DNA of 9,228 bases from positions 1-9,228 of the forward strand of contig VGRU01000146.1 in assembly GCA_016875255.1 (NCBI GenBank), read 5' to 3'. Each line of letters opens with the position of its first letter. The stretch's first letter is position 1. Positions 1 through 5,688 of this stretch are shown here, in pieces. The position numbers were made by a program, and so were the translations under genes. Source of the stretch: Deltaproteobacteria bacterium (lineage in GTDB: Bacteria; Desulfobacterota; BSN033; UBA1163). The notes under the pieces were generated by a model. That model was not told where the DNA came from and ran no database searches. It saw only the letters and a program-made list of their open reading frames with translations.

Positions 1-109
1 GGGGCCAGCTCTTGCAGGTGATCCGCGATCCTCGCGGCGCCTTGATCCCCACCTGAACGCCAGCAAGCGTTTCAACTTTTTCCTTAACCTTTACTTTTTT
101 CTTCTCCAT
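1..109 (-). CDS. hutU: Urocanate hydratase, N-terminal fragment (runs off the left edge)
   Basis: This is the start of a gene that continues beyond base 1; only 36 codons are visible. It begins at an ATG (107-109) with a good Shine-Dalgarno sequence GAGGGA (116-121 on the opposite strand), 6 nt upstream. After a lysine-rich leader, residues 21-35 read GIKAPRGSRITCKSW. From memory this resembles the N-terminus of bacterial urocanate hydratases, where an (I/V)RAPRG..LTAKSW segment precedes the NAD-binding core. The family enzyme is cytosolic, about 550 residues long, and uses tightly bound NAD+ to hydrate urocanate to imidazolonepropionate, the second step of histidine degradation. The assignment rests on a short segment, so it is likely but not certain. 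The gene follows the PIN toxin gene by 33 bp on the same strand and has no obvious promoter of its own in that gap. Confidence 0.72.
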   Translation of the reverse strand, partial: MEKKKVKVKEKVETLAGVQVGIKAPRGSRITCKSWP

Positions 110-142
110 ATCTCTTCCCTCAACCGAATTGGATGATGATCA

Positions 143-559
143 TTACTTCTTTTGCGATGCTTGAGCCTTCAATTTTTCCCAAAACATCCTCGGAGAGACG
201 ATCTCCATCTGTTCTACTCTCCCTAAATCTAAAAGCTCCTTGTCTCCAGTGACGAATAAATCTGCACTTCCGTTCAGGGCAGACGAAAGAATCATCACAT
301 CATCCTCATCCTTAATTCCAATGTCAGGCAACCGTCCTGGAGTCGCAAAATGAGCGTCTTGTTGAATCATGCCGATGAATTCATCGATCAGCTCATCTTG
401 GACTTGAAGTTTTTGATGGAGGGTCAGTCTTAATTCCTTAAGGATAAGAAGAGAAATAATGAGTTGCTGTGAAGTTAAGACCTCTCTTAACACATCCGCA
501 CAGAGTCCCCTGGTGGCGACTGCGCTCACCAAAACGTTCGTATCAAGAAAGATCTTCAT
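143..559 (-). CDS. PIN-domain ribonuclease toxin (VapC-like, COG1569 type)
   Basis: A 138-residue PIN-fold protein, the usual length for a toxin of a VapBC-like pair. The acidic residues of the metal-binding site are visible: D6 in FLDTNVLVSA, E42 in LKELRL, the cluster D84-D86-D87 in KDEDDVMILSSA, and D106 in VTGDKELL. The last motif is typical of the PIN_3/COG1569 'putative toxin' family. Such proteins are Mg2+-dependent endoribonucleases, usually acting on tRNA or rRNA; the target here cannot be read from sequence. The ATG (557-559) overlaps the TGA of the upstream antitoxin by 4 bp, indicating translational coupling, and only a weak AGG lies upstream of it. All catalytic acids are present, so the toxin looks active rather than decayed. 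Confidence 0.9.
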   Translation of the reverse strand: MKIFLDTNVLVSAVATRGLCADVLREVLTSQQLIISLLILKELRLTLHQKLQVQDELIDEFIGMIQQDAHFATPGRLPDIGIKDEDDVMILSSALNGSADLFVTGDKELLDLGRVEQMEIVSPRMFWEKLKAQASQKK

Positions 560-777
560 GATACCTGGGAGAACATATCTTCGTCTGTCAAAAATCCTCG
601 TGCCTCTGCAAAGGGCATGATCCTTTTACGCAACTCCTCAAATTGCTGAAGTCGGAGTTGCCGGCGCAGCGCCTCACGAGCAATCTCGCTCCGGTTTCTC
701 CCAGACCGCTTGCTGGCTTTCAATAAGAGACGGTCCAGATCTTTATCTAATCGAATGGTCAAGGTTGCCGTTTTCAT
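556..777 (-). CDS. Ribbon-helix-helix antitoxin (CopG/VapB-like)
   Basis: A 73-residue protein with a classical RHH DNA-binding domain. Residues 3-10 (TATLTIRL) form the beta ribbon, 11-24 helix A, and the turn SGRNRS (25-30) leads into helix B (EIAREALRRQL). The C-terminal tail (about 45-73, ending TDEDMFSQVS) would wrap around and neutralise the PIN toxin, as in VapB-type antitoxins. I chose the ATG at 775-777. The open frame extends to a TTG at 811-813, but that codon coincides with the -35 hexamer, and an in-frame ATG at 784-786 overlaps the -10 hexamer. No Shine-Dalgarno precedes the chosen ATG, and the predicted transcript starts at or next to it, so translation may be leaderless. It overlaps the toxin gene by 4 bp and lies 53 bp downstream of livF. 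Confidence 0.88.
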   Translation of the reverse strand: MKTATLTIRLDKDLDRLLLKASKRSGRNRSEIAREALRRQLRLQQFEELRKRIMPFAEARGFLTDEDMFSQVS

Positions 778-780
778 GTA

Positions 781-796
781 AGACATTGTTAGACAT
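781..796 (-). promoter_or_regulatory. Probable antitoxin operator: direct repeat with 10-bp spacing
   Basis: The hexamer AGACAT (ATGTCT on the coding strand) occurs at 781-786 and 791-796, one helical turn apart. The pair flanks and overlaps the -10 hexamer. RHH dimers commonly bind tandem or inverted short repeats with about 10-bp spacing, so this is a natural site for autorepression by the downstream antitoxin. The repeat is seen directly; the binding is inferred. Confidence 0.5.
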
Positions 797-813
797 CTTC
801 TGCAAATTGTCAA
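785..813 (-). promoter_or_regulatory. Sigma70-type promoter of the toxin-antitoxin operon
   Basis: Read on the minus strand, a perfect -35 TTGACA (808-813) is followed by exactly 17 bp and then AACAAT (785-790), which matches 4 of 6 bases of the -10 consensus. The predicted start point is near 778, directly beside the antitoxin ATG. This is a motif-based prediction. The strong -35 paired with a weak -10 suits a repressible promoter. Confidence 0.6.
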
Positions 814-830
814 GTTATTTTATTCGAGGG

Positions 831-1538
831 TTACATCCCACCGAGATAGGCTTTTTTAACCTGGGGATCATTGGCTAATTTCTGGCTGGTATCGCTTAAG
901 ATGATCTCGCCGGTTTCGAGAACATAGCCTCGATTGGCGGCAGCAAGGGCTTTGCGGGCATTCTGTTCGACCAGCAGGATGGTCACTCCCTGCTGGTGCA
1001 GTTTTTGGATGACTTTGAATGTCTCATCCACATAGATGGGCATCAAACCAAGAGAGATCTCATCCATCAGGATCAAACGGGGCCTGGCCATCAATGACCT
1101 TCCAATCGCCAGCATCTGCTGTTCGCCGCCGCTCAGCGTCTTGCCCACCTGATTCCGCCTCTCTTTGAGCACGGGGAAAAGGTCAAATGCCTCTTCCATC
1201 CGGGACTGAACCTCCCTGCGATTTTTTTCGATGTAGCCGCCCATCAGAAGATTTTCCATGACCGTTAGGTCCGGGAAAGACTTCCGGCCTTCGGGGACCA
1301 TGCTCACGCCCAGGCGTGCACGATGGTGGGAAGGACTTTCCGTAATCTCCTCTCCCTGAAAGAGGATTTCGCCTTTTCGGCACTTTTCCAGGCCCATCAC
1401 CGCCCGGAGAATCGTGCTTTTACCGGCTCCATTGGCTCCGATGATGGTGACCAGTTCACCCTCTTTGACCGTGAAGCTCACCCCTTTCAAGGCTAAAAAC
1501 TCGCCATAAGAAACCTCTATCCCCCGCACTTCAAGCAT
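831..1538 (-). CDS. livF: HAAT-family ABC importer ATP-binding protein LivF
   Basis: A 235-residue cytoplasmic ATPase, full length for LivF. It carries Walker A GANGAGKS (34-41), the region VPEGRKSF (81-88) typical of LivF, signature LSGGEQQMLAIGR (135-147) and Walker B LILMDE (155-160). The D-loop region is SLGLMP (162-167), and VEQN (190-193) has the H-loop histidine replaced by Gln, which is normal for LivF. With LivG it drives uptake of branched-chain or other amphipathic amino acids through LivH/LivM. The start ATG lies 1 bp after the livG stop, and its Shine-Dalgarno (GGAAAGGA) is inside the end of livG, so the two are co-translated. It is the last gene of the transporter set; no terminator hairpin is visible in the 53 bp before the antitoxin gene. 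Confidence 0.95.
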   Translation of the reverse strand: MLEVRGIEVSYGEFLALKGVSFTVKEGELVTIIGANGAGKSTILRAVMGLEKCRKGEILFQGEEITESPSHHRARLGVSMVPEGRKSFPDLTVMENLLMGGYIEKNRREVQSRMEEAFDLFPVLKERRNQVGKTLSGGEQQMLAIGRSLMARPRLILMDEISLGLMPIYVDETFKVIQKLHQQGVTILLVEQNARKALAAANRGYVLETGEIILSDTSQKLANDPQVKKAYLGGM

Positions 1539-1539
1539 A

Positions 1540-2286
1540 TCAGGATTCCTTTCCTAAGTAGGCCTGGATCACCTGGGGGTTTGAACGAATCTCCTCAGGA
1601 GAACCTTCCGCAATCTTTGAGCCATGATCCAGAACGACAATCCGTTTGCAGAGGTCCATGATGACCTGCATGTTATGCTCGATGAGAAGAACCCCGATTC
1701 CCTGTTCCCGGATCTGCCGGATCAGTTCCATGAGCTGAACCGATTCTTCAAAGCGCAGGCCGCCCGAGGGTTCATCCAGAAGGAGGAGACGGGGCTTGAG
1801 GGCAAGCGCACGGGCGATCTCTAATCGCTTTTTAATGCCAAGGGGAAGGTTTTTCGCTATCTGTCTGGCATAGAGGCGAAGTCCGGTCCGATCAATGAGC
1901 TTTTGAACCTCTTCAAGGATTTCAGGTTTCCGAAAAGGCGCGAAGGATTTTCGAAAGGAAGGATAGTATGGGTGTCCGGAAGCGACCAGAATATTGGTCT
2001 CCACATCCAGGTTCTGAAAAGGGCGAACGAGTTGAAACGTCCTGCCTATCCCCAAACGACTGATCTGATGGGTTTTGAGACGGTGGATCGTCTTCCCCTG
2101 AAAGCTTATCTTCCCGTTTGACGGAGGCAAGATGCCGGAGATGATGTTGAAAAGCGTGGTTTTTCCTGCTCCATTTGGGCCGATGACACCCAGGATCTCT
2201 GCTTCATCGGCGGAAAAGTCCACTCCGTCCAGGGCTCTCAGGCCGTCGAATTCTTTACTCAGGCCGGACACTTCAAGAAGAGGCAT
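1540..2286 (-). CDS. livG: HAAT-family ABC importer ATP-binding protein LivG
   Basis: A 248-residue cytoplasmic ATPase partner of LivF. Walker A is GPNGAGKTT (36-44). GRTFQLVRPFQNLDVETN (81-98) holds the Q-loop and is characteristic of LivG. Walker B is LLLLDEPS (167-174) and the H-loop His is H204 in LIEHNM. The ABC signature is unusual: NLPLGIKKRLEIARAL (146-161), where LSGGQ is expected and LAYG(E/Q)QRR is common for LivG; the segment after it is conserved. The start has a clear Shine-Dalgarno (AGGAG, about 7 nt upstream) and follows the livM stop after 4 bp, a tight operon arrangement. An intact, expressed subunit is likely. Confidence 0.95.
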   Translation of the reverse strand: MPLLEVSGLSKEFDGLRALDGVDFSADEAEILGVIGPNGAGKTTLFNIISGILPPSNGKISFQGKTIHRLKTHQISRLGIGRTFQLVRPFQNLDVETNILVASGHPYYPSFRKSFAPFRKPEILEEVQKLIDRTGLRLYARQIAKNLPLGIKKRLEIARALALKPRLLLLDEPSGGLRFEESVQLMELIRQIREQGIGVLLIEHNMQVIMDLCKRIVVLDHGSKIAEGSPEEIRSNPQVIQAYLGKES

Positions 2287-2290
2287 CGGT

Positions 2291-3184
2291 TCACTCCTGG
2301 TTCGCCGGACGAAAAATATATCGCCGCATCACTTTCGGAAGGATGGACTCCGCTCCCAGGATGCCTCCGGGCTGAAAACGCATCATGGCCAGAAGCAAAA
2401 GTCCATAGAGAAAGGTTCGATACTCCATAATGGGACGGAAGATTTCCGGCAGAATCCCCAAGATCACAGCGCCCAGGACGGGACCCCACCGTGTGCCGAT
2501 TCCGCCGAATACGACCATACAGAGGATGACAATCGATTGGCCGAATCCGAAATTCTGGGGCATGATGAACGTCAGGAAATGGGCGTAAAACCCTCCGGCA
2601 AGGCCAGCAATGGCGCTGCCCAGGATGAAAGCGAGCACTTTGAATCGCACGACATCCACTCCCATCGCTCCTGCCGCCTGTTCATCCTCGCGGATCGAGG
2701 CCCAGGCCAAACCGATCCATGAACGACCCATGCGATGATCAAGGAAAAGAAGAAATCCAAAGACCAGAACGATGAGCAAGAAGTATTCAGACTTGGTCAC
2801 CTCCCGGCCAAACCAACCGGGAAGATTGATCCCGCCGATACCCATTGCTCCCCCGAAAAAGGGTGTGTAGAGGAAAACGGCTTCTGCAACAAAACCGATG
2901 CCCATGGTCGTGATGGCCAGAAAATCATCCCGGACACGCAGGCAGGGGATAGCGAGAAGGGCTCCGATAGCTCCTGCAACAAGGCCTGATAGAGGGACGG
3001 ATAACCAGAATGGGAAACCCGCCTCCGTATAGAGCAAGGCTGAGGCATAGGCGCCGATGCCTAAGAAAGCCGCATGTCCGAGGGAGATCTGCCCTGCATG
3101 GCCTGTGATGATGTTGAGACTATGGGCCAGCATGGCATAGATGATGATCGTGATAAGAATGGTGATGAGATAGCCGCTGATCAT
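2291..3184 (-). CDS. livM: HAAT-family ABC importer permease LivM
   Basis: A 297-residue, very hydrophobic inner-membrane permease with about eight membrane segments. LivM hallmarks are present: LNIITGHAGQISLGHAAFLGIGAY (roughly 23-46), VRDDFLAITTMGIGF (84-98), the coupling region GLAWASIREDEQAAGAMGVDVVRFK (about 158-182) that contacts the ATPases, GGIGTRWGPVLGA (227-239) and RFQPGGILG (269-277). It is shorter than E. coli LivM but normal for many other bacteria. The ATG at 3182-3184 has no convincing Shine-Dalgarno; a near-consensus promoter ends 15 bp upstream, implying a leader of only about 9 nt. Unusually for this family, 294 bp of repeat-rich DNA separates it from livH. Confidence 0.94.
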   Translation of the reverse strand: MISGYLITILITIIIYAMLAHSLNIITGHAGQISLGHAAFLGIGAYASALLYTEAGFPFWLSVPLSGLVAGAIGALLAIPCLRVRDDFLAITTMGIGFVAEAVFLYTPFFGGAMGIGGINLPGWFGREVTKSEYFLLIVLVFGFLLFLDHRMGRSWIGLAWASIREDEQAAGAMGVDVVRFKVLAFILGSAIAGLAGGFYAHFLTFIMPQNFGFGQSIVILCMVVFGGIGTRWGPVLGAVILGILPEIFRPIMEYRTFLYGLLLLAMMRFQPGGILGAESILPKVMRRYIFRPANQE

Positions 3185-3199
3185 TTCGTAACAATTTGC

Positions 3200-3228
3200 C
3201 TTATAAAAAGAATAGTTTCATGAGTCAA
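3200..3228 (-). promoter_or_regulatory. Sigma70-type promoter for livMGF
   Basis: On the minus strand, TTGACT (3223-3228) and TATAAG (3200-3205) each match 5 of 6 consensus bases and are separated by exactly 17 bp. The expected start point is near 3193, giving a leader of about 9 nt before the livM ATG and no room for a normal Shine-Dalgarno. It would let livMGF be transcribed independently of livJH. This is a motif-based prediction. Confidence 0.6.
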
Positions 3229-3248
3229 TTGATCAAAAGAATCATCAT

Positions 3249-3329
3249 AAAATCCCCCTTCATCCCCCTTTTCCAAAGGGGGAAACCTTTATCTCCTCCC
3301 TTTGACAAAGGGAGGTCGGGAGGGATTTT
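3249..3329. repeat. 81-bp nested palindromic element (possible REP/MITE-like unit)
   Basis: Outer arms AAAATCCC (3249-3256) and GGGATTTT (3322-3329) are perfect inverted repeats. They enclose two independent hairpins. One has stem CCCCCTTT (3264-3271) with AAAGGGGG (3275-3282) and a TCC loop. The other has stem CCTCCCTTT (3295-3303) with AAAGGGAGG (3307-3315) and a GAC loop. Together they can fold as a cruciform or three-way junction. Similar CCCCCTTT..AAAGGGGG units are, to my knowledge, common between genes in Desulfobacterota and related phyla. No transposase is nearby. It lacks a U-tract typical of intrinsic terminators. Confidence 0.75.
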
Positions 3330-3432
3330 ACAAATGTTTTCAAACAGCTAAAGTGTTACTAAAATTCTTTTTTTTCTTGTAATGCAGAATGCTCCCATAA
3401 CTAATCCAAATCACCGATTTAACGATCTTTCC

Positions 3433-3467
3433 ATTTTGCATTTTTCATTTTTCAATTTTCAATTTGC
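3433..3467. repeat. Heptamer array A: five tandem 7-bp units (AWTTTKC)
   Basis: Five consecutive units starting at 3433, 3440, 3447, 3454 and 3461 all fit AWTTTKC with no indels, giving 35 bp. The second and third units are identical (ATTTTTC). The array ends 11 bp before the complement of the livH stop codon (3479-3481), so it lies immediately 3' of that gene. Confidence 0.75.
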
Positions 3468-3478
3468 AATGTGTTTTC

Positions 3479-4336
3479 CTATGCTTTCCCTAACAGCCCA
3501 TACGGTTTAAACATCAGGACCAGAATCATTGCAATAAAAGCCACTGCATCCCTTGGAAAGGGGATGGCAAGAATGCCGATGAAAAAGGTTTCGGCCAATC
3601 CGACGCCAATGGCCGCGAGCACAGTGCCCGGAATATTTCCCAATCCTCCTAAAACAACGATGGCCAGGGCCTTATAGGCCGGAATGGCCCCCATGGTCGG
3701 CCAGACCTGGTTGTCGTAGACCCCGATGAGCACTCCTGCGGCGCCGGCCATGGCTGAACCAAACAGAAAGTTTACCGCAATGATCGCCTTCACATTCACG
3801 CCGAAGGAAGAAGCTGTTTCAGCATCCTGGGCGCAGGCCCTCATGGCCAACCCGGTCCGGGTTTTTGTAAGAAAGGCCCAGAGGAAAATCAAGGCCGCAA
3901 ATGTCACAAAGAGGATGAGGATCTGCGTTTCTGTGAGACGGAAACTCCCGATGGAGAGGTCCCCGATCCCGATACGGGCATTATAGGTAAGGGTATGGGG
4001 CCCGGCAATGATGCGAAAGGCTTCTTCCATGGCGATAAAAAGACCGATGGAGACGATGAGCGGCGCTATTCTTGGCAGATGAAGAAGCGGCGAGTATAAA
4101 AACCGTTCGATGAGATATCCGGCAACCGCAGACCCGGCCATTCCGATCAACAATGAAACCCAGAAGTCCCCCACGAGCCTGAAAGAGAACAGGCCGATAT
4201 ACGCCCCCAGCGTGTAGACGCCGGCATGGGCGACATGCAGGATGCGGAGGATGCCATAGACCATCGTCAGCCCGAGGGAGATAAGGGCGTAAACGCTTCC
4301 CATGGCAATTCCATTAGCTAATTGTTGCCAGAGCAT
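3479..4336 (-). CDS. livH: HAAT-family ABC importer permease LivH
   Basis: A 285-residue inner-membrane permease with about eight membrane segments. Family motifs are clear: QLANGIAMGSVYALISLGLTMVYGI (5-29), ILHVAHAG (32-39, the family's N-F-A-H-G-like segment), LTKTRTGLAMRACAQDAETASSFGVNV (about 156-182, the coupling region that contacts the ATPase), YKALAIVVLGGLGNIPGTVLAA (221-242) and MFKPYGLLG (275-283). I chose the ATG at 4334-4336 because the protein then begins exactly where LivH proteins normally do. The frame runs on to a TTG at 4417, but those 27 residues are hydrophilic, unlike the family, and translate an inverted repeat. No good Shine-Dalgarno precedes the ATG. It lies 120 bp downstream of livJ. 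Confidence 0.94.
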   Translation of the reverse strand: MLWQQLANGIAMGSVYALISLGLTMVYGILRILHVAHAGVYTLGAYIGLFSFRLVGDFWVSLLIGMAGSAVAGYLIERFLYSPLLHLPRIAPLIVSIGLFIAMEEAFRIIAGPHTLTYNARIGIGDLSIGSFRLTETQILILFVTFAALIFLWAFLTKTRTGLAMRACAQDAETASSFGVNVKAIIAVNFLFGSAMAGAAGVLIGVYDNQVWPTMGAIPAYKALAIVVLGGLGNIPGTVLAAIGVGLAETFFIGILAIPFPRDAVAFIAMILVLMFKPYGLLGKA

Positions 4337-4354
4337 ATTAGACCGTTTGAGGTC

Positions 4355-4432
4355 AGAGGAGCGTCCCGCTTCGCAGGACTTGAGGATAGAGGTTAAGTCT
4401 TTTGCCTCAACCCTCAAGCGGAGCGATCCTCC
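4355..4432. repeat. Imperfect inverted repeat between livJ and livH
   Basis: The arms 4355-4370 and 4417-4432 are complementary at 12 of 16 positions, and an inner perfect pair CTTGAGG (4379-4385) / CCTCAAG (4412-4418) lies within and at the edge of them, so the two pairings compete slightly. The transcript between livJ and livH could form a long bulged hairpin. In polycistronic binding-protein operons such hairpins often stabilise the upstream mRNA; that role is inferred here. Confidence 0.45.
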
Positions 4433-4458
4433 AACCTTGAGCCTTGCACCTTGAGCCT
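4433..4458. repeat. Heptamer array B: 7-bp units (MRCCTTG) at the livJ stop
   Basis: Units at 4433, 4440 and 4447 fit MRCCTTG and a partial fourth (AGCCT, 4454-4458) runs into the livJ stop codon complement (4457-4459). A direct repeat CCTCAAC/CCTCAAG at 4405-4418 is in the same 7-bp phase (28 bp away), which suggests that a longer, decayed array once covered 4405-4458. Confidence 0.6.
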
Positions 4459-5641
4459 ATTGTTTAGTCGGCGGCGTGATCACTTCCGGATTGTCGATCA
4501 CGGCAAGCCGCCGGAACTTCCCGCCTCTGACCACCTGTATCTGAACAGGCTTGATGACCTCGCCCTGAACAAAGCGGCTGATCTTGCCGGTCAGGCCATT
4601 GTAATCCTTCGTTTCGAGCAGCGCCTTCTGGATGGCCTTCGCGTCCGTCCCGACTTTGGCAATGGCATTGACGAGGATCATAAAGGCATCGTAACTGGAG
4701 GCTCCGACCATATCCGCATCCTCGTTATAGGCCTTCCGGTAATTGCTTAAAAAATTCTGAACCACTGGTCTGGGGTCATCCCGGTCCAGGTTGGTTGCAA
4801 TGATCACGCCTTCGGCAGCCGGGCCTGCGATCTCCAGAAATTTTGGGGAGTCAAAACCCTCTTCCCCCAAAATCTGTGCGGTGATCCCCAATTCCTTCGC
4901 CTGACGGACGATTGAGGCCCCTTCATTATAGTACCCCGCGGCAAAAATCACCTCAGGATTGCCTTCCTTGATCCGGGTGAGGAAGGGACGGAAATCTTTT
5001 TCTCCTGGGAATTTATACATCTGTTTCGTCAGGATCGTGGAACCAAGTTTTTCCGCTCTTTCGGCAAAGCCAGCAGTAATGGCCCTTCCGAAGTCATTGT
5101 CCATTGAAATGATAGAGATCCGTTTGGCCTTCAAATTCTTCACAGCAAACTCAGCCGCCGCGGCTCCCTCGACTTCGCCAAGATACCCGTTCCGAAAGAT
5201 AAAGTCGTTCGGTTTCTTCTGGGTCGGGTCCCAGGTAACATCAGGATGCACAGCATAACCCGCCACCATAGGCATTCCGGCTTTCTGGAAAATGGGAGCG
5301 GTCACACGGGTTGGACCGCTGTAAGAACCGCTGACCACGCCTACCACCTTATCCTTCTCAAGCAGCTTATTAGCGATGGCAACTGCCTCCTGTGGATTGA
5401 GACGGTCATCATAGATGATGAGCTCCACTTTCTTCCCCTTGATCCCTCCTGCATCATTCACCTCTTTCAACCCCAGCTCAACGGCATGTTTGGCGCTCAT
5501 GCCATCCGCCGCCGCCGGCCCTGTGATGGGAGCGAAGAATCCGATCCTGATCGTATCCTGCGCCTGACCCAGCCCTGCGATGAAGAACAACAAAAACGCT
5601 GAAAATCCAAAAACAATACCAACCAGTCTTAACCTGCCCAT
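4457..5641 (-). CDS. livJ: HAAT-family ABC importer periplasmic substrate-binding protein (LivJ/LivK-like)
   Basis: A 394-residue secreted binding protein of the Peripl_BP_6 type. Residues 1-27 form a Sec signal peptide (basic MGRLRLVG, hydrophobic core, GQA cleavage box before Q28). There is no lipobox cysteine, so it should be free in the periplasm. The mature protein begins IRIGFFAPITGPAAADG (31-47), the family hallmark, followed by LNPQEAVAIANKLL (81-94), the ligand-site region SGSYSGPTRVTAPIFQKAGMPMV (about 105-127), ISMDNDFGRAITAGF (178-192) and the second-lobe SSYDAF (315-320). The start has a strong Shine-Dalgarno AGGAGG (5650-5655), 8 nt from the ATG, and a sigma70-type promoter upstream. 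Substrate cannot be fixed from sequence: branched-chain amino acids are the default, and neighbouring hutU makes histidine or urocanate possible. Confidence 0.94.
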   Translation of the reverse strand: MGRLRLVGIVFGFSAFLLFFIAGLGQAQDTIRIGFFAPITGPAAADGMSAKHAVELGLKEVNDAGGIKGKKVELIIYDDRLNPQEAVAIANKLLEKDKVVGVVSGSYSGPTRVTAPIFQKAGMPMVAGYAVHPDVTWDPTQKKPNDFIFRNGYLGEVEGAAAAEFAVKNLKAKRISIISMDNDFGRAITAGFAERAEKLGSTILTKQMYKFPGEKDFRPFLTRIKEGNPEVIFAAGYYNEGASIVRQAKELGITAQILGEEGFDSPKFLEIAGPAAEGVIIATNLDRDDPRPVVQNFLSNYRKAYNEDADMVGASSYDAFMILVNAIAKVGTDAKAIQKALLETKDYNGLTGKISRFVQGEVIKPVQIQVVRGGKFRRLAVIDNPEVITPPTKQ

Positions 5642-5688
5642 ATGTAAACCCTCCTTTCTCAGATTTTAAAAGGTCAAATTAGTATGAT

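Larger units (their letters stand above)
3185..3478. other. 294-bp intergenic stretch between livH and livM
   Basis: No plausible gene is seen here. From low to high coordinate it holds the livM promoter (3200-3228), an 81-bp palindromic element (3249-3329), an AT-rich stretch without recognisable motifs (3330-3432) that includes a run of T at about 3367-3374, and a heptamer array (3433-3467) just downstream of the livH stop. livH and livM usually abut, so this block is an unusual interruption of the operon. Confidence 0.8.

Noticed and set aside
126..142. Short palindrome around TGATCA between the toxin gene and hutU
   Set aside because: Too short and AT-rich to call an operator or terminator; nothing else supports it.
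778..813. Longer antitoxin reading frame starting at a TTG (811-813)
   Set aside because: The TTG lies in the -35 hexamer and the extra 12 residues do not fit an RHH N-terminus; the ATG at 775-777 fits the family.
2132..2722. 196-codon plus-strand open frame
   Set aside because: It is antisense to livG and livM, whose products are unmistakable; composition is unlike a real protein. The other plus-strand frames were rejected for the same reason.
3264..3315. Paired hairpins as an intrinsic terminator for livH
   Set aside because: Neither hairpin is followed by a clear U-tract in the transcribed direction; the nested symmetry fits a repeat element better.
4337..4417. N-terminal extension of livH to a TTG at 4415-4417
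   Set aside because: The extra 27 residues are hydrophilic, come from an inverted repeat, and precede the point where LivH proteins normally begin.
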